NCBI GenBank assembly: GCA_025175895.1
Contig: CM046003.1
Span: 30,649,245 to 30,713,244 of the forward strand
Source: Wurfbainia villosa
Taxonomy: Eukaryota > Streptophyta > Magnoliopsida > Zingiberales > Zingiberaceae
DNA length: 64,000 bases
Direction of reading: 5' to 3'
Shown: piece by piece, positions 33,551 to 43,499 of the stretch
How the letters are laid out: every line of letters starts with the position of its first letter
Position numbering within the stretch: the first letter of the stretch is position 1
Notes under the pieces: model-generated
What the model saw: the letters and a program-made list of their open reading frames with translations, nothing else
Databases searched by the model: none
What the model was told of the DNA's origin: nothing
Translations under genes and position numbers: made by a program

Positions 33551-34888
33551 TGTTGGTGCAATCGGCCCAAGTCACGATTGACCAGGACTCGAGCTTGACT
33601 CGAGAGATGTTTTGATGTTCGAAAAAAATATATGACAATGTGATTGTCATGGGAAAGTCCAAGTCTTGGGTACTTGGCATGGAAAGTCCAAGTGGGACAC
33701 TTGGCATTTGGGAAAGTCCAAGCTTGAGTCTTGGCATTTGGAAAGTCCAAGGGACTTGATATTGGCGGCGTAAAGTCCAAGCGGAGTCTTGGCAGCATAA
33801 GTCCAATGGTTGGCGGCGTAAAATCCAAGCGGAGTCTTGGCAGTGCAAGTCCAATGTGCCTTGGTGGTGTAGACACCGTTAGCATGACATAGCCGATGGA
33901 AGCACCTGAAGGCTAGCGCAATGGATGAACAAGTCATGGATGACTTAGAGGGATCCGAGATGTGTGAGGCTGACAGAGGTGGCTCGAAGACTTAGGTCTA
34001 GGCTAAGGGTGGTCTAGCAAGTATGGGGGCACCATACTTGGGTTAAAACCTCATGTTTGAGGTGTGCCAGTCGATTGGTGCCATGTGGCAGTTGACTGGC
34101 ATGAGTCAATTAGGATTTGACTACGGGAATTGGCAGGACAGTCGACTGATCATGTGATCAGTCGATTGATGCTCGGTTTTTTGGGCACAGAATGGAGTCT
34201 GACTCGACTGCTGGGGTTAGCAGTCGAGTGGAGGCTCGAACAATCGACTGATGGTCATTATCAGTCGACTGATGATGTATCCGTTGGATTTTTCCAGCGT
34301 GGATCTAGCCGTTGTCTTACGACAACAGTGGCATCAGTCGACTGATGGTCCCGAGCAGTCGACTGATCGGCGATTTCCATCCCAGGTTACAACTTTAAAT
34401 GGAGCTTGTGGAGGAGGAAATCACAAGCGTTTCTTGAGATCTTTTGGGGCGATTTGCTACTGCAAATCAGGGTCTCCAAGTGCAAGTCAAGCAACCAAGT
34501 ATTCAAGCAATCAAAAGCAAAGTGTTGTAAAGTTTTCTTTACTTGTCTTTTGTATTTCATATTGTATTTGCTTGTTGTGTTTAGTTTATTGTTGTAAACT
34601 ATTGTATGAGGTTTCTCCACCTTCGACTTGTGTCGAGAAGGAGTAATTGTGATTAGTGGTTGCGTGTGCATCATTAGAGCTCTTTAGAGCTCGATCCGTG
34701 GAGTAGGAACCGTTCGGTTTCGAACCACGTTAAATATTTGTGTTTGCGTAATTGTCTTGTTTCGTTATTGCTATTATTATTATTTCGCTGTGCGCTAACG
34801 AAATTTGTAGAGACAAACACAATTGAAATCCATCACGCTACGAATACAAGCTATTCACCCCCCCTCCAGCTTCCAAGGATCCCCTACA
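33551..34888 (+). repeat. 3' LTR of TB2
   Basis: The LTR starts TGTTGGTGCAATCGG and ends GATCCCCTACA. GTCCAAG array 33650-33855. Palindromes at 34139, 34262, 34335 and 34356. Differs from the 5' LTR by scattered point changes only. Confidence 0.93.
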
Positions 34889-34893
34889 CCTTC

Positions 34894-35725
34894 TTCTTTA
34901 GCTCCAGGAAATTTGTCTTGATGTGCCCCTTCTTATTGCATCCATAGCAAGTGTCATTAATGTTAGAAATTGAATTAGTACTTGATTTACCTTTTGAGGA
35001 TGTGAACATCTTCTTTACATCCTTCTTGGTGAGGATGATTCTTCTTTCTTCTCCTTCTTTCCTACAATAAGAGCTAAACCTTTCTCTTTTGATGAAGTGT
35101 TAGCTTGTTCATGCAATTCAAACTCACAAAACAATTCATCTAATTTAACTATTGAAAGATCTCTAGAGACCTTATAAGTGTCTACCATTGATGCCTATAA
35201 GATTGTCCTAGGAAAGGCTTGGAGAACATACCTTATCAAATCTTGATTCTCCACATTCTCACCTATGACGTATAACCCATTTACTATCCCCTTGAATCTA
35301 CCGTGAATTTGACTCACGGTCTCATTGATCTTCATGCTAAACGTTTGAAGTTAACCTATCGATAGGTCTCTCTTAGCTCTCCTTGTCTCCTTGGATCCTT
35401 CATTGAGTTCAATGAGTTTCTCCCAAAGCTCTTTGGCGAAGTCGAAAGGTCTAACCTTGCTCAATTGCTCTTTAGATAAACCACATTGGAGTGTGGTTGT
35501 TGCTTTAGCATTTACTTGAGCTTTCTTTTCCATTTCCCTTGTCCAATCTTTGGTTGATAGTGGTGCTCCAAACTCATCTCGAGGCTTTTCGAAACCATCT
35601 ACAATGCTAAACCAATTATCAATAGCATTCATTAAATAATACTCCATCCTACCTTTCCAATAGGCGAAGTCATTTCCGTCGAAGAAGGATGGTCGCACCG
35701 TGCTATAACCCTCTTGAAAAGCCAT
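34894..35725 (-). pseudogene. M1 gag N-terminal segment
   Basis: ATG at 35725 starts MAFQEGYSTVRPSFFDGNDF, followed by WKGRMEYYL, the same start pattern as S1 gag. The capsid region is open to 35351 (ELWEKLIELNEG), then interrupted by a stop, and recognisable again as VLQAFPRTIL and FELHEQA. The zinc knuckle near 34910-34949 (CYGCNKKGHIKT) has lost its last Cys. It continues into 28596 across TB2. Confidence 0.9.
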
Positions 35726-35763
35726 TTGCTTCAGTTGATGGTTAGATCCTCCGATGCGATCTG

Positions 35764-35776
35764 GGATTTGATACCA
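35764..35776 (-). other. Primer-binding site of M1
   Basis: The complement reads TGGTATCAAATCC, a slightly mutated methionine-tRNA complement, two bases from the LTR. Confidence 0.72.
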
Positions 35777-35778
35777 CT

Positions 35779-37066
35779 TGTGTGAACTTTGAGGATTGGC
35801 TAGAGCCAGGGGGGGGGGGTGAATAACAATTCTTCGTTTTCTACAAGAATTCGTTAGCAGAAGCAATAGAAAATTACAATTGAAATAGAAAACAAAGAGC
35901 GCAATGCTAACAAAACTCTTTAACGTGGTTCAAAGATGACACTTCTACTCCATGGCAATCCATAAGGTGGATCACCCCTAGTAATCTTCCACTAAAAGCC
36001 TCCTTTTGATGTAACACACCAAGGTAGAGAAGCCTTTTACAATCACTCCTCTTCTTCTTATAAGGTAATGGATTTGAGCTTAGGAAGAAGAGGTTAGAAC
36101 ACTTGAAATCCTAAGGAAAAGACTTGAGGAGCTTAGTATGAACATTTAGAATGAAAGCATTAACCTCCTCCAAGCTTCCTTAGCTTCCATTTATAGAGAA
36201 AGATTGTTTTTGTCCGTTGAGCCCGATAGCAGTCGACTGGTGCATACCATCAGTCGACTGCTGCTACTGTTGACCAAATCCAACAGCATTTGACAAAGTC
36301 TGATTGCAATCATCATGGCTCAATATCTCCTTAGCCGACTGATCAATCGACTACTAGCCTTTCTGTGCTCTTGGCAGTTTGTAATCGACTACCAGACTTT
36401 GACTCAGATTCTAGACCTGAGTTCAAGTCTGTCAAACACGAGCACCTTTGTCGAACCATGTTGACCTGTCGACTGCCAACTTACGTTCGATAGTTACACA
36501 CCTTTGTCTTCCGGAACCTTGAGTGCTAAACACTCGAGACTAGTTCGACTGACACAATATGCCAGTCGACTGACACACCTCAAGTATGACTAATTCATAC
36601 TTTAAACTATACCCTAAGCCTAGACTTAACCTTCTAGTTTCTCCATCAGCCTTGCACCTCCAAGATTCCTCTGAGTCCACACTCCATCCTTGTGCTTGCC
36701 TTCAAAAGCTTCCTTCGGTTTCATCACGCTTTGAGCTTCTTCTTTGCCAAAGGTCCGCTTGGACTTTACGACACCAAGACTACATGCTTTGACTTATGGT
36801 GCCAAGACCTCGCCTTTGGACTTTCTTTGCCAAGGTCCGCTTGGACTTTACGCCGCCAAGACTACATTCTTGGACTTATGCTGCCATGACCTTCCCTTGG
36901 ACTTTACTTGCCAAGATTCACACTTGGACTTCTCTTTACCAAGTTTTCATACTTGGATTTTCCTGTTACTTAACACCTTCACAATTAGATCACAAATATT
37001 TCCTAACTATAAATGATTATCCAAATATTAAAATACATTAGTGCTTGGGGCATTATTGCACCAACA
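35779..37066 (-). repeat. 5' LTR of M1 (about 1.29 kb)
   Basis: On the minus strand it starts TGTTGGTGCAATAATGCC and ends about TTCACACA. It has a GTCCAAG/CTTGG array (36740-36965, reversed), palindromes CAGTCGACTG at 36563, 36251 and 36230, and a TATA-like box (minus CTATAAAT, 36189-36196) just downstream of them in the direction of transcription. The C-tract is at 35810-35819. The boundary at the PBS side is approximate because the second LTR is off-window. Confidence 0.85.
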
Positions 37067-37139
37067 CCTGGTACATCTTCTTCCCCCTCTCTTATTTCCA
37101 CCGTTGAAGCTGACATTGGATCTACACAGATCTGGCATC
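37067..37139. other. Non-transposon flank between M1 and the minisatellite
   Basis: About 70 bp of pyrimidine-rich sequence with no match elsewhere in the window. It may be host sequence or part of an older, unrecognised repeat. Confidence 0.4.
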
Positions 37140-37473
37140 GATCGTGCGACAACTGCCACATACATTGTACGATAGGGGTGTCTCCCCTGTCGCATGTGTC
37201 ATGTGGCAGGTGTCATCCTTGCCACATGCATCACGTAGCAGGTGTCGACCTTGTCGTGCGCGTTGTGCTGCAGGCGTCGTTCCTACTTTACACGTCGCAT
37301 TGCATGCGTCGCCCCTATCGCGTGCATCGCGCTGTAGGCGTCGCCCTTGCTGTGCGCGTCACTCTACAGGCGTCACCCCTGCCAGGCGCGTCACACTACA
37401 AGCATCGCCCCTGCCGTGCGCATCGTGCTGTAGGCATCACCCCTGCCGCACACATTGCAGTGCAAGCGTTGCC
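37140..37473. repeat. 32-bp GC-rich minisatellite
   Basis: About ten diverged tandem copies of a unit like TGCCGTGCGCATCGTGCTGT-AGGCATCACCCC. Adjacent well-conserved units at about 37310-37440 are spaced 32 bp. It is much richer in G+C and CpG than its surroundings. The array is cut by S3 and resumes at 63987. The long open frames here follow from the repeat and are not taken as coding. Confidence 0.82.
37469..37473. repeat. Probable left TSD of S3 (TTGCC)
   Basis: TTGCC before the left LTR corresponds to TCACC (63987-63991) after the right LTR. Both are one transition from TCGCC, a word of the minisatellite unit, so the duplication was probably TCGCC with a CpG lost on opposite strands. Confidence 0.55.
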
Positions 37474-38715
37474 TGTAGGATCGTGTTTCTCCGAGAGAGG
37501 GGGGTGAATCTCGGAGATTAAAAAATTATTTTAATCTTTAAAAACTATTTAGAATATTTTAAAAAATATTGTGAGTATGCAGCGGAAATAAAAATAAGAC
37601 AATTTATTTTACTTGATTCACAACTCTAACTAGGTTGCTACTCCAAGGCCCGTAGCTCTTCCGAGAGATACCTCGATGGGAAATCACTAAATGCCCTCCG
37701 ACTCGAGAACTCTCAACTTCGGAGGGTTTCAATTTTTACAAATGTAGAGATGGGTAACACACTACCCACTCTTTGAAATTAAGTACAAAAGCGCAAAAGA
37801 AAGTAAGCAATTACAAGAGCTTATACTGACACTAAGTAGATGATTGAAGTTTGCTCGGAGTATCGGAAGATCGCCTTGTTGTGGAGATTTAGCTTTGGTG
37901 GATGAGAGTAGATTTCAATAGCACTTCGACGTAGATTCGATATTCTACTCAGATCCGATCGAGCACATATTTTATAAATCTTTTCCAGTCGACTCCACAT
38001 CAGCCTGTCGATATGGAATTTGTGGTCTTTCAGTCGACTAAACCCTCTTCAGTCGACTCCACGTCACCCACCTCTACATCAGGAAATTTGCCTCTTCAGT
38101 TGACTCAAACCCTTTCCATCTGCGTCACACAATCTCCGATCGATCACTAGCTGATCCTGCCTAATAGGTATCCAATTGACTGATCTATATCCAGTCGACT
38201 AAACTTCAGTCAACTCGAATCCATCTAGTCGACTGATCCCTGCAAAATAGAATTAGCACAAATATATAATATAAAAATGCGATAGCAGTAGTAATACACC
38301 TCGATCTTGACTACTAAGTCCCACGCGAACTTTTCGTCGGATTGACGCCTAGCTTTGTCCCCTACAAAGGACTCGACCTCACATCTTCACTCGAGGCTTA
38401 TCTGTCGGCTACCTGCTGGACTTACCACTCTTGACATCCGATCTGACCCACCAGGGCTTCCACTAGTTGTCCGGTCTGCCTGACCCAGTTGGACTTTTTG
38501 TCAATTGTCCAGTCTCTTGACCCAATTTATCTTCATGCCAGATGCCTGGTCCACGCGACCCATCTGGACTTCGTGCTGGTATCCGATCAACATGACCTAC
38601 TAGGAATTCCTGTTAAGCCTACACACTTAACACTGATATTAGAACACAGGTGAATCCTAACTTTTAACTATAGTTCATACATCAAATCTAAGGAGTGATG
38701 CACACTGCATCAACA
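37474..38715 (-). repeat. 3' LTR of S3 (1,242 bp)
   Basis: On the plus strand it starts TGTAGGATCGTG and ends GCATCAACA. It aligns with the pieces of the right LTR (52154-52803, 54907-55153, 63593-63986). It contains CAGTCGACT words at 37986, 38030 and 38050 in half-palindromic form, next to a minus-strand TATA-like TTTATAAAA near 37972. Confidence 0.9.
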
Positions 38716-40375
38716 ATCTCTCCATTTTTTATGTATGACAGCACATCAATTAAAGTTAGGAGAATCAAATACCAATATCCAAATATTGACATGAATAAGA
38801 GATGAACTATCAAATTTTGATATGTATAATGGATGCATAAAATTAACTATGTATGAGATGCATAAAACCTTATCAAATTTTTGCATCTTTCTTTCAATAA
38901 ATCTCTAACTTTATATCTCTTCTCTCCCCCTTTGGCATACATCAAAATAAAGATCAAATTTAAAAATGCCAATATGATGTAGTGGAGAGTTGAAATTACA
39001 AAAATGAGAAATTTTCAAGCTTAAAATAATATTTCACCCGCGAATTTAATTTGATTTCAAAAACTTAATTTAAGCTTTTCAAAAATATTCAAACTTTTTA
39101 AAACTTTTCAATAATTTCAAACTCCCCCTTAATAAAAACTTATTTTCAGAATTTTCAAAAAAAATTCAAATTTTTTAAAAAATTTCATAAATTTTTAAAC
39201 TCCTCCTGAACAAAAATTTTCAAGAATTTTCATGCTTTTCAAAAAATTTCAAACTCTTTAAAGTTTTTCAAAACTTCCCCTTGAATAAAGCTTTATAATG
39301 TTTAATTCTCATACATCAAAGCCTAAGTAGTAATTTTTTAGAAATCTTTAAGTTTTTTAAGACTTAACTTTTTCAAAGTAAGTTTTTCTCCCTCTTAATT
39401 TAAGTTTTAAATTTTCAATACTCCCCCTAGAAATATTTTTTTTTAAATTAGATATTTGAAATTATCTTAACTCTCCCTTAAATCTAGAGTGTTTGAAACA
39501 CATTTAAGACTTCCCCTTAATTGAAGCTTTTCAAAATTTAATAAACTTGAAATTATTTTCTCCCTCTTATTTTTTTCTTCTTTAATTTAAATTTTGAATA
39601 AAGGGAATTATCTTGAATTGATTTGGGATTACTTATGTTAATTGATTTGATTTTATTTGAATTGATTGATTGAGTTGAATCGATTAAATTCACTAGGTTG
39701 ATTAAGTTGAAATAATTAAGTTAAATTGATTAGATGGTTTGGATTGATAAGATGGTTAATTAAGTTGATTAGAATTGAGTTAATTAAGTTGGTTAAATTG
39801 AATTGATTAAGTTTAGTTGATTAAATTGAATTGATTATGTTTAGTTGTTTAGTTAAGTTTAATTAAGTTGTTGTTAAGTTTAATTAAGTTGTGATTAAGT
39901 TTAATTATGTTTTTGTTATGTTTAATTAAGTTGTGTTAAATTTAATTATGTTGTGATTAAGTTTAATTAAGTTATTATTATGTTTAATTATGTTGTTGTT
40001 AAGTTTAATTAAATTGTGATTAAGTTTAATTATGTTATTGTTATATTTAATTATGTTGTGATTAAGTTTAATTATGTTATTGTTATGTTTAATTATGTTG
40101 TTGTTAAGTTTAATTAAATTGTGATTAGGTTTAATTATGTTATTGTTATGTTTAATTAAGTTGTGTTAAATTTAATTATGTTGTGATTAATTTTAATTAA
40201 ATTATTGTTATGTTTAATTATGTTGTTGTTAAGTTTAATTATGTTGTGATTAAGTTTAATTATGTTATTGTTATGTTTAATTATATTGTTGTTAAGTTTA
40301 ATTAAGTTGTGATTAAGTTTAATTATGTTATTGTTATGTTTAATTAAGTTGTTTAAATTAATTAATCTTAATTAA
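38716..40375 (-). other. S3 polypurine tract and A/T-rich 3' UTR
   Basis: The minus strand reads AAAAAATGGAGAGAT at the LTR (38716-38730). The rest is A/T-rich with CTCCCCCTT-like runs (38935, 39123, 39287, 39421, 39512) as in S2, then the tandem repeat described separately. No coding frame. Confidence 0.8.
39640..40372. repeat. A/T-rich tandem array with a 63-bp higher-order unit
   Basis: The array is built of TTAAGTTTAATTATGTT-like blocks of about 21 bp. From about 40058 the word GTGATTAAG recurs at 40058, 40121, 40183, 40246 and 40309, i.e. every 62-63 bp. Leftwards (39640-39880) it grades into shorter GATTGA/TTGAATTGATT repeats. Confidence 0.85.
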
Positions 40376-40870
40376 ATTCTAACTCATCTCACCCAAGCTA
40401 GATTTTCAATACACTTATTCCTATGGGTTTTGTGAGATGAGGATTTCTTTTTATCTTAATTAAATTTAATGAACAATTTCAAAGTGTTTTAAACTTGTGT
40501 TAGATTCAAGTTTGATTTGAGCTAGTCAAGTAGGTTCTTCCAGTATTGACTTCCAGGTTGTGGCGAGGCACATGACCTTCTTGGTTATCGGAGCAACGAC
40601 CACTTCCTAGACAAAGTCAATGAAAGAATCAAGTACTTGATTCACTTTGGACTAAGTCTTGGTCTAACTAGTCAAAGACTTAGTGAGTTAGCTTTGGTCA
40701 GTTCCACTCGACTTAGTGCACTAGGTCGTGGCGAGACACATGACCTTCTTGGTTATCAAAGCAACGACCACTTCCTAGATATGCACTTCGAAGAGCTTCC
40801 CTAACTTACTATCAGTTCACTTATCTTATTACTAGGTTGTTCAAGTTTAAACTACTTTGTTTCCTGTCTA
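40376..40870 (-). other. S3 copy of the conserved gag-pol spacer
   Basis: It aligns with S1 (complement) and S2: CATCTCACCCAAG, TTCCAGGTTGTGGCGAGGCA, AACGACCACTTCCTAGACAA and ACTTACTATCAGTT in the same order. A segment with GTGGCGAGACACATGACC is duplicated at 40727, so this copy has an internal duplication of about 170 bp. The antisense frame of S1 is not open here. Confidence 0.72.
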
Positions 40871-40974
40871 GTCCGTTCTAAATTAAGCAAGTAAAGTAAA
40901 TTAAAGCATGCAAGTGTTTAACTAAACAAGGAAACAAGCAAAGTGTTATCTCCCCCTAAATGGTAGATAGATTG
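40871..40974 (-). pseudogene. S3 gag C-terminal end
   Basis: On the minus strand this continues the SIRE gag tail after WVPK/RVPK motifs at 50470-50540, across G1, and ends near 40920 at the place equivalent to the S1 gag stop. GATTG at 40970-40974 is the G1 target site. Confidence 0.6.
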
Positions 40975-40986
40975 TGTCAAGTCTCG

Positions 40987-40988
<2 letters not shown>

Positions 40989-41034
<46 letters not shown>

Positions 41035-41046
41035 ATAATAATAATA
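40989..41046. repeat. (AT)n/(TAA)n microsatellite in G1 5' LTR
   Basis: About 42 bp of AT followed by a short TAA run; the 3' LTR has the same locus greatly expanded (47945-48165). Confidence 0.95.
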
Positions 41047-42080
41047 AAATGATAGAAATAAATGGACGTATATAGTCAGAATAGGAGGATAAATTACGAG
41101 GGTCTATTTATACCCTAAATAAGCGCAGTTGAGGAGAATAAAGGGGAAAACCCTAATTCTTTATATCCGGCCGAACCTTTTCTTTTCTTCCTTTTCTTTT
41201 TCTTTCCGCGACTTGCCTTCTGGTCGCTAGTCGCCGCAAGCTTCGGGTAGGGCGACCGGCGAGCTGCTTTCGCCGGAGACGATGCAAAGCCGCCGGAGCT
41301 AAACCGATCCTTCTCCGTCATCTTCACGGTAAGTAAATCTCTGGCTAGGGCTGGAGAGGGCGGAGATTTTAGCTCAGGTTTTTGGGATTTAAGCGGCGGG
41401 ATTTGAGTTCGAGATTTCGAGTTTTGATCGTGTCTAAGCACTGGGTTTTCCAGAATGGGTTCTAGCAGAGTTCATGGGTGTATTTTCGGGATTTTAGGAA
41501 TGGATCGAGCTATGGAAATCGGTTGAGCTTTGCTACCCTTCAGATTAGAGGATTTGAAGAACAGGGGGATCACGGGAAGGGGTTTAGGGATTTCAACTTT
41601 TGGGTTGTGATGGGGTTCTTGATGGGGAGGTGTTCGGACCGTTTGGTTTAGGGTTTTCAGTAGGTTAGGGACAGGGGAAGGGGTACGTGTAAACAGATCC
41701 TGCTATTAGGATGTAAAGGGGATCAAATTATGAGTTTGGATCGCTTCTGTTTGAATTTGTGCGTGGATTGGCATTGTGGGTTTCATCCGGTTGATATGTA
41801 ATAACTGATAATATACATGTTGGGGTCATTATGAAATTGGAAATGCTGAGCTATGTATATGAGGTATAAATATCTAGTTAATAGCCAGATAAATGTTTAA
41901 TAGATGTAGTGAGCGGTTAGTTGAAAGAAATCAGCATGCTAGGGTGGATGTAAATTTGTACGTACATGAGCATTATGTCAGTAGATGATTCCTGTTATAT
42001 TCGTTATCAGTCAACATGCTTAGTTAATCTTTCCTAAGATTTTTCTTAATGCTGTAAATGATATGTAATATGTGATAATT

Positions 42081-42478
42081 ATCATCTACCTGTGTATGAG
42101 GTCAGATGCTATATATATATATATGTGGTTTAGCTATCATCTACCTGTGTATGAGGTTGGGTGCTATATGTATATGTGTGTAATTACCATCTACCCGTGT
42201 ATGAGGTTAGATGCTATATATAGATATATATGTTCACCCATGATGTTCTATGTTATCATTTTTAGCTAATTGTTCATCAAATCTTTCTAGTGCCTCGATG
42301 TTATGTGAATAAGTTATACTATCATCTACCTGTGTGTGAGGTTAGATGCTATATGTATATGTGTGTAATTATCATCTACCTGTGTATGAGGTTAGATGCT
42401 ATATGTATATGGGTGTAATTACCATCTACCTATGTATGAGGTTAGATGCTATATATAGATATAAATGTTCACCCATGA
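42081..42478. repeat. Tandem repeats (about 55-60 bp) in G1 5' LTR
   Basis: Six copies of ATCATCTACCTGTGTATGAGG followed by TTAGATGCTATATRTATAT, in two groups of three separated by about 80 bp. Duplicated in the 3' LTR at 49200-49597. Confidence 0.85.
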
Positions 42479-43315
42479 TGTTCTATGTTATCCTTCTGTG
42501 ACTGAGTATGATAGAAAATGATAGAAATTCTTTATTTAGCTAACTGTATGTACATGAGCATTAGTGGTGCCTGGACGGGTTGGGCTCCCCGGGTTGAGCT
42601 CCGAGGAGGGCCGACCCAAATTGACAGATTGACTAATGACTGATGACTGATTCCCTTAGTTTCTTTCTAGAGGTACCTCAGGATTGCACAAGAAAATAAG
42701 GTATTTGACTGGCTCAGCATTTTAAATGCATAATGTGAGGTACCATGAGGGTTTATGTTTAGGTACAGTTAGTATAACAGAAAGGCATGATTGGGTTCGC
42801 AACATTTGTTATAATGGCATGTTGCTATAAGGTATTGGCTATGTTTCATACTGACGTACAGAAAGTGCAATAGAAAATGTATGTTGAGCTTACAGTAGTT
42901 TTACACTTGCAGTAGTTGAGCTATATGATTCCTGTTTGGATTTTTCCTCCCTGCGCTGTGTCCCTATCATTGATCTACTTACTGGGCTGTGAACTCATGA
43001 TTTCACTTAATATTTTCAGGTAGGGAACAGGGTTCTCGGATTGAGTTAGAAGAAGAGGAGGTGGTGTAACTGAGGAGATGACGATGAGCATGACACACAA
43101 TGTCCGGGACTTCTAAGATGGAGGATTTCCAGTTTGAGCGGTGTTGATTTTGATGTTCTATTTCTGCATGTTGAGAGGGTAAAGTGTATAGTTGAGACTT
43201 CTAAGCTGAAAGGAATAAGATAAAGTAGGATGTTCCAATCATGTGTATGACGTGGTAGTATTGAAGGATGATTGGGGGTTAAGTATATATATATACTGGG
43301 TTAGGTCTTTTCAGT

Positions 43316-43328
43316 TGGTATTAGAGCG
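43316..43328 (+). other. Primer-binding site of G1
   Basis: TGGTATTAGAGCG, two bases after the LTR end, complementary to methionine tRNA with one mismatch. Confidence 0.85.
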
Positions 43329-43499
43329 ATCAATCCTAAAGGACAGTGTGTGCATGCAATCCCATCAAGGACTTGGATACATCCATTCCTGCGTTTGTAA
43401 GCTTTAAACTTACTTTTCAAGAAGTAGTCTTAATGTAATCATGTTTAGGTTTATGTACAAACTGGAGATAACGATGCAGGTATCGAGTTTTATAGGAGA

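Larger units (their letters stand above)
28597..34888 (+). mobile_element. TB2: gag-only LTR retrotransposon (6.3 kb), nearly intact
   Basis: TB2 has two LTRs of 1,337 and 1,338 bp, PBS, one gag gene with only two nonsense codons, a non-coding 3' region, a polypurine tract and 5-bp target duplications CCTTC. No pol sequence is present. It is structurally complete for an element moved in trans. The LTR pair is very similar, so insertion is more recent than M1, which it splits. Confidence 0.93.
2404..37066 (-). mobile_element. M1: SIRE-like Copia element, opened by TB1, TB2 and C1
   Basis: M1 is a minus-strand Copia element whose parts read in order from right to left: 5' LTR 35779-37066, PBS, gag 35725-34894, gag middle 28596-28060, gag end and pol 6590-3369, then a 3' region running to 2404 where C1 interrupts it. 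The gag reading frame resumes across both insertions once one target duplication copy is removed (CCTTC for TB2, GTATA for TB1), which proves the pieces are one element. Its 3' LTR lies to the left of the window. Its own visible sequence is only about 7 kb. The right flank CCTGG (37067-37071) should be its target duplication, but the partner is off-window. Confidence 0.9.
40975..43313 (+). repeat. 5' LTR of G1 (2,339 bp)
   Basis: TGTCAAGTCTC...GTCTTTTCA. A (AT)n tract is at 40989-41030. The TATA-like CTATTTATACC is near 41103. Tandem repeats of TCATCTACCTGTGTATGAGG lie at 42081-42237 and 42321-42478. Confidence 0.95.

Noticed and set aside
37013..37521. Two long overlapping open frames in the minisatellite
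   Set aside because: The unit is 32 bp, so frame changes with each copy and stop-free stretches follow from unit composition. No start context, no domain and S3 interrupts it.
41115..41441. Antisense frame of 108 codons in the G1 5' LTR, repeated at 48279-48692 in the 3' LTR
   Set aside because: Both copies are the same LTR, so repetition is not independent conservation. No recognisable domain; it lies opposite a G+C-rich U3/R region.
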